Positions 31,413-39,472 of a stretch of DNA of 64,000 nt are shown one piece after another; the stretch's first letter is position 1, and every line of letters starts with the position of its first letter. The stretch spans positions 1,875,551 through 1,939,550 of the forward strand of contig NZ_KB913025.1 in assembly GCF_000384075.1 (NCBI RefSeq). The letters are read 5' to 3'. The notes under the pieces are model-generated. The model was not told the origin of the DNA, ran no database searches, and saw only the letters and a list, made by a program, of their open reading frames with translations. Position numbers and translations under genes: made by a program. The stretch comes from Methylovulum miyakonense HT12. GTDB lineage: Bacteria; Pseudomonadota; Gammaproteobacteria; Methylococcales; Methylomonadaceae.

Positions 31413-33386
31413 TCAGTGTTTTTTGAGCGGGTTTTCTTGTGTGAATTCCTTAACGCTTTTTCCTAACAGCCTTAAATCTTCATCATGGCTAGCCCTGCCA
31501 TATCGCAAGCGGATAAAAATATCCGTGATGTGTTGGGCGGGTTGGGCAAGTTGGGGCAGGGTGGCTTTTATGCGTTCGGCGAAAGCCGTTTCGCCTTCGC
31601 TTGGGTTCCGGATGAGCCCGTGCTTGGCGAGGTGGCGGCAGAACCGCTGGTAATGCCGCAAAGCTTGGTCGGTGGTTTTGGGTTTTTGATAGAGCAGGAA
31701 AAAACTGAGTATTGCGCTAATGCCGCTGAGGATGGCTATCATCCAGTACATCATGGTTTTGATGTCGCCGATTCCGAAGTTTGCCAGGAATTTTTGCTGG
31801 TTGCTGCGGTTGTAGTTGATGACCCAGCGTTGCCAGTTGTAATCGACATTGCTCCACAACTGCCGCGCTTGTGTTAACCAGGCAAAGGCATTCTGATTGC
31901 CTCCTTCAGTAGCAAATTGGATGGTTTCGCCAGTCGCCAAAGCGTCAACATTAATGTTTTTCTCGATGCGTTCAGGGGCGACGGCGGCGGTCGGGTCGAT
32001 GCGCATCCAACCTTTGCCTTCCAGCCACACTTCCGTCCACGCATGGGCATCGTATTGGTGGATTTCCAGAAACTGGCCGACAGGGTTGAATTCCCCGCCT
32101 TGATAGCCTGTCACGACACGGGCGGGGATATGTGCAACCCGCATCAGGTAAACGAAAGCGGATGCGTAATGGCTACAAAAACCGTAGCGGGTTTTGAACA
32201 AAAACGTTTCTATGGGTTTATCTTCCATCACTGGCGGGGTTAGTGTGTAATGGAAGTCTTCGGTGCGGAAATGGCTTAGCAGGGCTTTGATGAATTGTTC
32301 GGGCGGTTGGTCGAAACCGTGCAATTGGGTGACCAAGGCGTTTATTTCAGCGGACGGTGTGTCCGGCAATTGCGTCGCGTCTTTGTATTCGACACGGGTG
32401 ATGTAGCCCGTATTGTAATGCGGAAACGACGTGATTTTATATTCCGAGCGTTTATCGGGGTTGGCGGAAGTGATTAATTGGTAATTGGCGTTGCGTTCCA
32501 GTGGTTCGGTAAATTCAATGGGCAAATCAAGCGCGAACACCCAATTTTTATTCTGCGGTTCCATCAATAAGGTGTATTGATAAGGCGTCCCGGTGGTCAC
32601 GGGTTTATCCATGTACGCTTCAAGGCCATGGTGCGGCGATGGGATCCAGCGTTTGCCATCCGTTTGCGTCAACACGGGCCCGCGCCAATAGCGTTGTGCG
32701 GGTGGCGGCATCGCCCCGGTAAATTTCACGCGGAAAGCCAGTTCCGTGGATACGCCGAGTTCGGAAATGGAGCCGGGTTCCATGCTGTCGCTCAAGCCCA
32801 TGCGGGCTTGTTGGCGGTCATTGAGCAGCATCCAGCGTGGGGCTTCGACACGGGGAAACAGGATGAATAAGACAATGGCTAAGGGTAAGGCTTGCAGGAT
32901 TATGGTGCTTGCGGTTTTTAATGCCAGCCAAGGTTCAGGGTTGCGGCTGTTGATGCTGACCAGTGTGGCGATCAGGGTGCAGCACACCATCAAAATATAG
33001 CCCGCCATCAACAGGCTTTGTTCGTATAAAAACTGTGATGCGGCGACGATAAACGCCAGAAAAGTGATCAGGTACAGGTCGCGCTCGGTTTTGATTTCCA
33101 TCAGTTTCAAGCCCAGCGCGATAATGAACAGGTGCGTCCCCGCATCACGCCCGAAAATGCCCTGGTGCTGCAAATAAATCAAACTTAGCCCGATGATGGT
33201 CAACAGAAACACCAGCCAGCGGTTCGGCAGCCAGGCAGGTTTCCATAAACCTGCCAAGCGCCAACCTAACAGCAGGTAAAAAAAGCCGAAAATACTGATG
33301 GGCAGATGGTAGAAATGCGGAAGGACAATCAGCGCGATGGACGTGAGTAAAAAAATCAGCACGTTTTGGTTGGGGCTTGCTGTCAT
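31413..33386 (-). CDS. TgpA-type transglutaminase-like membrane protein (DUF3488/DUF4129)
   Basis: A 657-residue inner-membrane protein. Six or more helices fill about 8-190. A periplasmic transglutaminase core follows with the catalytic Cys in RYGFCSHYASAFVYLMR, His in YDAHAWTEVW and Asp in MRIDPTAA. Another helix (about 555-575) and a cytoplasmic DUF4129-like tail complete it. Family members such as Pseudomonas TgpA are needed for viability and act on the envelope. It is third in the order MoxR ATPase, DUF58, transglutaminase. The ATG at 33386 is chosen; the frame extends to a TTG at 33449, which lacks a ribosome site. Confidence 0.88.
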   Translation of the reverse strand: MTASPNQNVLIFLLTSIALIVLPHFYHLPISIFGFFYLLLGWRLAGLWKPAWLPNRWLVFLLTIIGLSLIYLQHQGIFGRDAGTHLFIIALGLKLMEIKTERDLYLITFLAFIVAASQFLYEQSLLMAGYILMVCCTLIATLVSINSRNPEPWLALKTASTIILQALPLAIVLFILFPRVEAPRWMLLNDRQQARMGLSDSMEPGSISELGVSTELAFRVKFTGAMPPPAQRYWRGPVLTQTDGKRWIPSPHHGLEAYMDKPVTTGTPYQYTLLMEPQNKNWVFALDLPIEFTEPLERNANYQLITSANPDKRSEYKITSFPHYNTGYITRVEYKDATQLPDTPSAEINALVTQLHGFDQPPEQFIKALLSHFRTEDFHYTLTPPVMEDKPIETFLFKTRYGFCSHYASAFVYLMRVAHIPARVVTGYQGGEFNPVGQFLEIHQYDAHAWTEVWLEGKGWMRIDPTAAVAPERIEKNINVDALATGETIQFATEGGNQNAFAWLTQARQLWSNVDYNWQRWVINYNRSNQQKFLANFGIGDIKTMMYWMIAILSGISAILSFFLLYQKPKTTDQALRHYQRFCRHLAKHGLIRNPSEGETAFAERIKATLPQLAQPAQHITDIFIRLRYGRASHDEDLRLLGKSVKEFTQENPLKKH

Positions 33387-33499
33387 TGCGGGGTCTTTGG
33401 GGTTGTAGGTGTAAGTATTTGGTTGGCCATTGTGTTTGCTAACCCGCAAGTTTGGGCATGGGAACAGCTAAAAATAGGCGGCGCCATAAAGGCAAAGGG

Positions 33500-34441
33500 T
33501 TAAAACAACGCCAACGCTTCCAAGCATTTTTGCGTATGCGCCACCCCGCTGTCTGGCGGCAATCTCAATCCAGGCAAGATAAAGCCATAACTCAGCCCGG
33601 CCTGATCCGCTTCAATGACCCAGCGGCACAACTGGCTTAGGCGGGCTTCCGTGTCATTGCCACTGGTTTGCCCGTAATCTAACCAGATTTGTGCGGAATT
33701 GCCACCGCCGTATTGTTTGCTGTACAGCCCCAGACCTTTTGCATAGGCCTTCCAGTGGATATGCTTGATGGGGTCGCCCGGCTGATATTCCTGCATGCCA
33801 TAAAAATCATCCGCGCCTTTTTTGCTAAAGCCTTGCTGGATTTCACCCGCTGAAGACTCAGGGAAGGGGCTGCTTTGCGTGGCGGGTTTGGGATAAACCA
33901 GCACCTTCAGGTTAAAGCGTATGGGTGACCAAGCGCGGAACAAACCCAAAGGATAAGAGCTGGCAATGGTCACTTTTCCGGCCTCATGCCAACCGCGCTT
34001 GTGTGTTGCCGAATACAGGGTGACCGTGGTTTTGCTTTGTGCGGCCAGGGTCAGGCTTTCGGTGCTTTCAAGGGTGATCTGTAAATGCTGGCGCGGGGTG
34101 CTGTTGGGGTTGTCGAGATGAATATCAAAGCCTGCGGCAGTCCCTGCAAATACGGGTTTGCTTTGGCCTGGTTGGACAATCAGCCCGCTCAACGACTTAA
34201 AGCTGTGCGTAATGGTGATAAAAAAAATACTGGCGATCAGGAAGGTCAATAAATACGCCAGGTTGTTGTTATAAACGAAGGCGATCAGAAACAATAAGAT
34301 GATAAGGACGGCAAAACCAAGGCCGCGCTGGGTCGGCAGAATAAAAATGCGCCGGTGTGTCAAGGGCATCGGTTGGTTTTCGGTGGCTTTTTCCCCGGCA
34401 AAAAAACGGTGGGCTTTGACGCGCTCGGTTAGGCTGGTCAA
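33500..34441 (-). CDS. DUF58 domain protein
   Basis: A 313-residue membrane protein. Two helices (RGLGFAVLIILLFLIAFVY and LLTFLIASIFFITI) come first. A beta-rich DUF58 region follows with the signature DDFYGMQEYQPGDPIKHIHWKAYAKG, then a von Willebrand-A-like remainder. DUF58 proteins pair with MoxR ATPases as chaperone-type partners in envelope processes. The proposed start is a TTG at 34441 overlapping the MoxR stop (TTGA), with AAGGTGG about 7 bases upstream; the first ATG (34369) would remove the basic N-terminal stretch common in the family. Start is uncertain, family is clear. Confidence 0.83.
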   Translation of the reverse strand: MTSLTERVKAHRFFAGEKATENQPMPLTHRRIFILPTQRGLGFAVLIILLFLIAFVYNNNLAYLLTFLIASIFFITITHSFKSLSGLIVQPGQSKPVFAGTAAGFDIHLDNPNSTPRQHLQITLESTESLTLAAQSKTTVTLYSATHKRGWHEAGKVTIASSYPLGLFRAWSPIRFNLKVLVYPKPATQSSPFPESSAGEIQQGFSKKGADDFYGMQEYQPGDPIKHIHWKAYAKGLGLYSKQYGGGNSAQIWLDYGQTSGNDTEARLSQLCRWVIEADQAGLSYGFILPGLRLPPDSGVAHTQKCLEALALF

Positions 34442-35343
34442 TGGATGGCCACCTTTTCTAATAGCGGTGCGACGATGGCTTCGGAGTGGTTGTTGCCTGC
34501 CCGCAAACGGTGTCCGGCAACGGCGGCAAGAACGGCTTGCACATCTTCCGGGATAACGGCGTCGCGTTGGTTGATATAAGCCCAGGCTTTGGCGGCACGT
34601 AATAAGGCCAGGCCGCCTCTTGGCGATAGGCCATAAGTGTATTCGGGCGATGTGCGGGTATAGCTGATCAGGGCTTGGCAATAATCCAGCAAGGCAGGCG
34701 AGACATGGATGTTGGTCACGGCTTGTTGGATGGCATGCAGTTGTTGCGGCGGCAATTGCACATCCAGCGATTCCAGCAAATGCTGGCGGTTTTGCCCGGC
34801 CAGTAAAGCGCGTTCGGCGGCATAGTCGGGATAACCCAATTCAATGCGCATCAAAAAACGGTCAAGCTGGGATTCCGGCAGGGGAAAAGTGCCGATCTGG
34901 TGCGACGGGTTTTGGGTGGCGATAACGAAAAATGGATTGGGCAAAGGATAGGTTTTGCCTTCCACCGTCACTTGTTGCTCTTCCATGGCCTCCAGCAAGG
35001 CGCTTTGGGCTTTGGGCGTGGCGCGGTTGACTTCATCGGCCAAGACCATTTGGTTAAAAACGGGGCCCGGATGGAATTTGAAGCTGTTGTTGGCGCTATC
35101 AAACACGGACGTGCCGAGGATGTCGGCAGGCAATATGTCGCTAGTGAATTGGATGCGTTGATAATGCAAGCCCAGCAGTTTTGCTAAGGTGTGCGCCAAG
35201 GTGGTTTTGCCCACACCAGGAATATCTTCAATCAGCAAATGTCCGCGTGCCAATAGGCAGCAGACCGCCAAGCGGATCTTATGGTCTTTGCCGAGGATGA
35301 TCTGGTTTGCTGAAGCTAGGAGTTGGTTGATGGCGTTGTGCAT
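34438..35343 (-). CDS. MoxR-family AAA ATPase
   Basis: A 301-residue cytoplasmic AAA+ protein. Walker A is IEDIPGVGKTTLAHTLAK (about 38-55), Walker B is VLADEVNRATPKAQSALLEAMEEQQVT, sensor 1 is FFVIATQNPSHQIGTFPLPESQLDRF, and the C-terminal lid carries TYGLSPRGGLALLRAAKAWA. It leads the operon with DUF58 and the transglutaminase, the standard MoxR-DUF58-TgpA arrangement, and probably acts as a chaperone for their assembly. MoxR is named for methanol dehydrogenase maturation, but this general subfamily is widespread and not specific to methanol oxidation. Confidence 0.93.
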   Translation of the reverse strand: MHNAINQLLASANQIILGKDHKIRLAVCCLLARGHLLIEDIPGVGKTTLAHTLAKLLGLHYQRIQFTSDILPADILGTSVFDSANNSFKFHPGPVFNQMVLADEVNRATPKAQSALLEAMEEQQVTVEGKTYPLPNPFFVIATQNPSHQIGTFPLPESQLDRFLMRIELGYPDYAAERALLAGQNRQHLLESLDVQLPPQQLHAIQQAVTNIHVSPALLDYCQALISYTRTSPEYTYGLSPRGGLALLRAAKAWAYINQRDAVIPEDVQAVLAAVAGHRLRAGNNHSEAIVAPLLEKVAIH

Positions 35344-35496
35344 GGAGGTCTAATTTTATTCGGGCGTATCAGGAAAATTGGATGGCCTTGGCTAAGGGGA
35401 TGGGTTGCTAAAAAGCTTAGCCGGGCATCTGGGGGCTGTCAATGTGGCCGTTTGCCGGAGGGGGCTAGCGCAAACCAGCAGGCATGCTCAGGCCTA

Positions 35497-35841
35497 TTAA
35501 TCCCATTCCAATATTTTCCACATGTTGACATGGCTGCCCCTGTCCGGGTCGCTATTACGGGCATCAAACAAGCCATCGCCATTGGTGTCGAGGAAGTAAT
35601 ACGCCGGGCCAATGTCAGGGACGATTTTGACCATGTAAATCCGCCCACCCCGGCGATATTCCTGGATGATTTTTTTGCCGCTACGCAAAATGGTGATTTC
35701 CGGTTCCATATTTTCGCCATTTTGCACTTGTTCGGGAGGTTCCGGGACGTCCGGAAGGTTTTCAAGCTTGGGCGGGGCTTCATCCACAGCCAGCGTGGAT
35801 AAAGGGAAAGTCATAAGAATCATCAGTATAAGACGGCGCAT
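35497..35841 (-). CDS. secreted DUF2782 protein
   Basis: A 114-residue periplasmic protein. It has a signal peptide (MRRLILMILMTFPLSTLAVDEA), a Pro/Glu-rich stretch, and the conserved DUF2782 core (EITILRSGKKIIQEYRRGGRIYMVKIVPDIGPAYYFLDTNGDG). The Asp-rich DTNGDGLFD resembles a calcium loop. The function of the family is unknown; in many gammaproteobacteria it lies next to polA. The ATG at 35841 with GGAGG 8 bases upstream is preferred over the ATG at 35856. Confidence 0.82.
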   Translation of the reverse strand: MRRLILMILMTFPLSTLAVDEAPPKLENLPDVPEPPEQVQNGENMEPEITILRSGKKIIQEYRRGGRIYMVKIVPDIGPAYYFLDTNGDGLFDARNSDPDRGSHVNMWKILEWD

Positions 35842-36114
35842 TAGGCTGGCCTCCAAGAAGGTTAAAACAAAGGCTATCTTATTACAGTTTTTGCTTATGC
35901 GCTGGATTACCGTTGTAATAAAAAGGCGGTGATAATCGCAGGAAATTTGGCATGCCCCAAGGGTAAGTCTTGGTAAGCGGGTTAAGGATGTGCTTATACG
36001 GAGGCTTGGCTATCCGGCTCCCACGATTAGCCGGCAGTATTGATGCTTAGGGAGGCGGGGCAAGGCATGGCCTCGGGTTTTAGCCAAAGCCATGCCATGA
36101 GTTGGTCGTTAGGG
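35842..36114. other. intergenic region
   Basis: About 270 bases between two minus-strand genes. No RNA gene, repeat or convincing terminator is recognised; the promoter of the DUF2782 gene should lie in the AT-rich part near 35870-35930. Confidence 0.4.
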
Positions 36115-37119
36115 TTAGCCCAATACGAGCAAACCGTATTTTGCCTGTGGTTTCTGGTTGGTGGCGCCATCGCTATGGAGTTGCCTGAAAATGTCATTTT
36201 TGGCTTCCAGCCAATCCAGCAATTCATAACCAGGGGAAAAATTGCGTTTTTCAGCACGGTAATAAGCCGCTTCGGCAATCATGTATTCTAACTCGGCAGG
36301 GATGGGGTGCCCTTTAGATGTTGGCGTTGGTAAGTTAAAGCCCAGTTTTAGCAAATTGATCAGCTCCTGTGGTGAGTTGCCGTTAATGCCGATTGCCAAT
36401 GGTTTGCGTTCATTCAGTGTGCCGAACACCCTATCCCAAATGGAAAACACCGCGCCGTAATTGCTGTCATGCTCATGACGTTCGGTGGAGTGGTGGGCCC
36501 GGTGTAAAAAAGGCACAATAAGCGCTTTACTAAGCAGTTTTTCGCCGGCAAAAGCAATATTGGTGTGGTGGAACAACGTAAATAGCATGACCACTATCTC
36601 GTTGACTAGCATCATAAGCTGGTCAACGCCAAGTAAAACGACGTATGCGGCTTTCAACAGGTTGGTGACCAACAGTTCCAGCATGTGGATCCTAAACGCT
36701 GTCGATGTGTTTAAATAAGGGTCATTGTGATGCACCCGATGGAACAGCCATAGGGCATCAAAACGATGGCACAGCCTGTGCCAAACATATAACAATAAAT
36801 CCAACGCCAACAACGAAACGAAAAACTGGTAGGCAGGGTTTTCTATTGAATGCAACAGGCCTTGTTGGGCGTGTTGTTGGGCGAGCAGGAATAACGCCGA
36901 TACTGACAAGATTGACATCAGCGTGTTATTGACGGCAAATAGGCTGATGTTCGTCATCAATGATTTGCGCAGCAGGCGTTCAGGCCACTTTTTATGTGGG
37001 AAGAGACGTTCTAGCCAGGAAAAAAGGCCGAAAAAAACCAGCAGGATGGCAAAGGCGCCTTCGGCTGACAAAGCGGTAGGCCAGTTATAATCGTCCAAGA
37101 AAGTCATTAAATCTAACAT
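36115..37119 (-). CDS. sterol desaturase / fatty acid hydroxylase family membrane protein
   Basis: A 334-residue integral membrane di-iron enzyme. The histidine clusters are HRLCH, HRVHH and HRAHH with a further HHTN, spaced over about 125-230 among four or five helices (LLVFFGLFSWLERLF; FVSLLALDLLLYVWH; LLVTNLLKAAYVVLLG). Family members hydroxylate or desaturate sterols, carotenoids or fatty acids using oxygen. Methanotrophs with sterols or modified hopanoids often carry several such genes; the substrate here is unknown. The ATG at 37119 has GGAGG about 8 bases upstream; upstream ATGs (37152, 37134) are less likely. Confidence 0.85.
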   Translation of the reverse strand: MLDLMTFLDDYNWPTALSAEGAFAILLVFFGLFSWLERLFPHKKWPERLLRKSLMTNISLFAVNNTLMSILSVSALFLLAQQHAQQGLLHSIENPAYQFFVSLLALDLLLYVWHRLCHRFDALWLFHRVHHNDPYLNTSTAFRIHMLELLVTNLLKAAYVVLLGVDQLMMLVNEIVVMLFTLFHHTNIAFAGEKLLSKALIVPFLHRAHHSTERHEHDSNYGAVFSIWDRVFGTLNERKPLAIGINGNSPQELINLLKLGFNLPTPTSKGHPIPAELEYMIAEAAYYRAEKRNFSPGYELLDWLEAKNDIFRQLHSDGATNQKPQAKYGLLVLG

Positions 37120-37555
37120 TGGCATTTCCTCCATTAAGACGGATGCGGTCATTCAAGACAGGGGCAGCATAAAAGGATCGGGTGACAGGCGTATGACGCA
37201 GGCAGCAAGCCGTGTACGTCGGGCAAGCCATCCTGATTGGTGTGCTTGAATGAAGTGTTTGGTTTTAATGCAGCAAAGGATATGCCATAGCTTGGGATTT
37301 GCCTTGTTTATATGGCTTTTCCAAGGAAATGGCTTGATTTATCTAAGGTTTTTCTTAGCCTTAGGGCTTATGCCGTTAATAAAAGGATGGGTGGAAGCGA
37401 CGGAAGTGTATCAATGAGGTGCAATTATGCGTCAAATTGTAACAAATTATTTTAATATAGTTGTAATTGTTTACTAATTAAATACATATTATTGTTTTAA
37501 AGTAACGCCAGTATCCGTCCATCAGCAGCTAACGGACAGGGCATCAACACCGGGT
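37120..37555. other. intergenic region, AT-rich
   Basis: About 435 bases without a gene. The stretch 37430-37505 is strongly AT-rich (ATTAAATACATATTATTG) and probably contains the promoter of the desaturase-like gene. No repeat or structured RNA is recognised. Confidence 0.4.
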
Positions 37556-38068
37556 TCATAGGCAATCGCCATATTGCATGATCAACAAACGGCAATCGAA
37601 CAGGGTGCTAGGCAATTGGCTGCTGATGAAAAAACGCAATGCCAGTTCCAAGAACAGGAACATGGTTAGGGTGCGTGCCGCCGCGCCGTTGATTTTGTAG
37701 CGGGTATGGGTTGAGCAACGCCAAACCGACACCGTCCACCAGATAATCGGTAAGAACACCATGCCATGCACGGTTTTCCAACTGGCTATGGTGTACGTCA
37801 CATTGGCGATCCGGTAATCGGCGTAAAACAGGACGGCATTAATGAACAGGAAAAATGGCCAGAACGCCCGCCATAATGCCAATTCGCCAAGCCAAGCCGA
37901 TTGCAAAAACTTATACCAGTCTTTTTTTGCCCGGTCTTGCAAGGTTTGTTGTGGTTCGGGCGTGTAAACGTACACCAAACCAAAAATGGCGCAGAGAAAC
38001 ACCGCCAATTCAAACACATTGAAAAGATGCGTATAAGTAAAAATAATCGGTAAGGTCGTTGTGAACAT
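37556..38068 (-). CDS. small multi-spanning membrane protein, unknown function
   Basis: A 170-residue protein with four or five predicted helices (FELAVFLCAIFGLVYVY; LALWRAFWPFFLFINAVLFYA; MVFLPIIWWTVSVW; TMFLFLELALRFFIS). No family is recognised and no catalytic motif is seen. The ATG at 38068 has GGAGGA 9 bases upstream; ATGs at 38116 and 38077 lack correct spacing. It lies in the same direction as the desaturase-like gene, 436 bases upstream of it, and back to back with the phosphorylase gene (54 bases between starts). Confidence 0.65.
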   Translation of the reverse strand: MFTTTLPIIFTYTHLFNVFELAVFLCAIFGLVYVYTPEPQQTLQDRAKKDWYKFLQSAWLGELALWRAFWPFFLFINAVLFYADYRIANVTYTIASWKTVHGMVFLPIIWWTVSVWRCSTHTRYKINGAAARTLTMFLFLELALRFFISSQLPSTLFDCRLLIMQYGDCL

Positions 38069-38121
38069 TTTTGCCATTCCTCCAGGATGGTTAACCTCAT
38101 GGCCAACAAACACCACATCAC

Positions 38122-38934
38122 ATGCAGCAACCCATTTTTATATACACGGCTTTGCCTTGTGAAGCCCAGCCACTGATCGGGCATTTCCGCCTGAAAAAAG
38201 ACTTGCGTGTCCAAGCCTTTGCCGTTTTCAGACGTGAAAACATCTGCCTTACTGTAACCGGAATCGGCAAAAGCGCAATGGCGGCGGGCATTGCCTACAC
38301 CCAGGCCTTGTTTGCGGAACCGGCTTATCCCGTGATGCTGAATGCCGGTATAGCAGGGCACAAGTATCATCCTTTGGGCAGCGTGTTTTTGGCCAATAAA
38401 ATCACCGATGCCGATAGCCAGAAATGCCACTATCCGCCGATAGTCTTCAAACCGCCCTGTGCGGCCACCAGCATCCAGACCTACGCGAAGCCGCAGTTGG
38501 CCTATCGCCATGACGAACTGTGCGATATGGAGGCGTCCGCGTTTTATGAAACCGCCGCGCGTTTTACCACCGGCGAACTGATACAGGCTTTAAAGGTCGT
38601 TTCCGACAACGAAAACCATTCGGCTGCGCAAGTCACCGCGCAAGCCGCCAGCGAAATGCTGGCCGCCCATATCGGGGTTATTGTGCAAGTGCTAGGGCAA
38701 GTGGATAAATTGTCCGCATCCTTGGCGGTCACTGGGCCGCAAGGGCTAAATGAGTTATTAGGCCGCTACCACTTCAGCGTTAACGGACAACAGCAGTTAA
38801 AAAATAAACTGGCGCGTTGGGAATTGTTGGGGGGCGGCCCATCCGTTTTTGAAGCTATGGACGGGGTGAGGGACGGGAAAGGGGTTTTGAAACGGTTGGA
38901 GGAAAAGATCCGGGAGCTTGAGTTTTATTTGTAA
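38122..38934 (+). CDS. nucleoside phosphorylase-superfamily protein
   Basis: A 270-residue protein of the PNP/UDP phosphorylase and MTA/SAH nucleosidase fold. Marks: FIYTALPCEAQPLI, the glycine-rich TVTGIGKSAMAAGIAYTQALF (about 44-64), LNAGIAGHK, and the purine/ribose site CDMEASAFYETAARF (about 134-148) followed by LKVVSDN. Such enzymes cleave N-glycosidic bonds. The C-terminal 60 residues (from GPQGLNELL) form an extra helical tail. It could be an HpnG-like or an SPL-associated phosphorylase; the substrate cannot be chosen. Confidence 0.78.
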   Translation: MQQPIFIYTALPCEAQPLIGHFRLKKDLRVQAFAVFRRENICLTVTGIGKSAMAAGIAYTQALFAEPAYPVMLNAGIAGHKYHPLGSVFLANKITDADSQKCHYPPIVFKPPCAATSIQTYAKPQLAYRHDELCDMEASAFYETAARFTTGELIQALKVVSDNENHSAAQVTAQAASEMLAAHIGVIVQVLGQVDKLSASLAVTGPQGLNELLGRYHFSVNGQQQLKNKLARWELLGGGPSVFEAMDGVRDGKGVLKRLEEKIRELEFYL

Positions 38935-38990
38935 ACTTTTAAAGTTAAGGGTGTGCTTTAAAAGCGTTGTGCGTAGTTTTTAAGTAATTG

Positions 38991-39014
38991 ACGTTACGCA
39001 GTAACGTGGTTTTT
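38991..39014 (+). terminator. intrinsic terminator after the phosphorylase gene
   Basis: ACGTTAC-GCA-GTAACGT followed by GGTTTTT, 56 bases after the stop at 38934. A good 7-bp stem with a short T-run on the + strand. Confidence 0.7.
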
Positions 39015-39262
39015 ATCCCGTTTGCCGCGTCGAGCACCGCAGTATTTGACGGGAATAGCCCGAATACCCATAGGGCATAAAGGGGTGCGGCAAGGATGCC
39101 GCACGGAGGCAGATGGGCAGGAAGCCCATTCTGCCTCCCCCCGACAAATGCGAGGAGCGCAAGACATCAGCGGCAACCGGGCCGCCTTTTCTTTGGATAC
39201 TTTCTTTTGGCGGAGCAAAAGAAAGTATCTCGCTTTCGGGTGCGAGAACCCGATTAAATAAA
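39015..39262. repeat. dispersed non-coding repeat with strong hairpins
   Basis: This block contains phrases I recognise from a repeat found many times in gammaproteobacterial genomes (TAGCCCGAATACCCATAGGG; GGCCGCCTTTTCTTTGGATA). It holds a perfect 13-bp stem, GATACTTTCTTTT (39196-39208) with AAAAGAAAGTATC (39217-39229), and a smaller GGTGCGGCA/TGCCGCAC hairpin near 39084. ORFs on both strands (39022-39261 +, 38994-39218 -) are by-products. The ends are approximate because only one copy is in the window. Confidence 0.65.
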
Positions 39263-39357
39263 CCGTCGCAATAGCGACTCTTCATATTTACTTCGAACCG
39301 CAGAAAATATCTGCGTAACATCAGTAAGTAAGGTCTAAAGGGCTGCCGGATAAAGCC

Positions 39358-39394
39358 ACATCCCCTTCCCAACAAGGCAAGTGGGTAAGGATGT
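39358..39394 (+). other. hairpin in the leader of the MgtA-like ATPase gene
   Basis: ACATCCCCTTCCCA pairs with TGGGTAAGGATGT across a 10-base loop, with small bulges, about 80 bases before the ATG at 39473. Mg2+ transporter genes often have regulated leaders, but no mgtL-like peptide or known Mg2+ riboswitch is recognised. Confidence 0.35.
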
Positions 39395-39472
39395 TTATAA
39401 AATCAACTATGGGCACCTAATGGATGGCACAGGAACGGTGATGGCCAATCGCTAAACTAAATAAGGGCAACA

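Noticed and set aside
31485-31877. + strand ORF antisense to the transglutaminase gene
   Set aside because: Shadow of a conserved minus-strand gene with a clear catalytic triad.
39022-39261. 79-residue ORF on + strand in the dispersed repeat
   Set aside because: The open frame is a by-product of the repeat; no ribosome site or domain.
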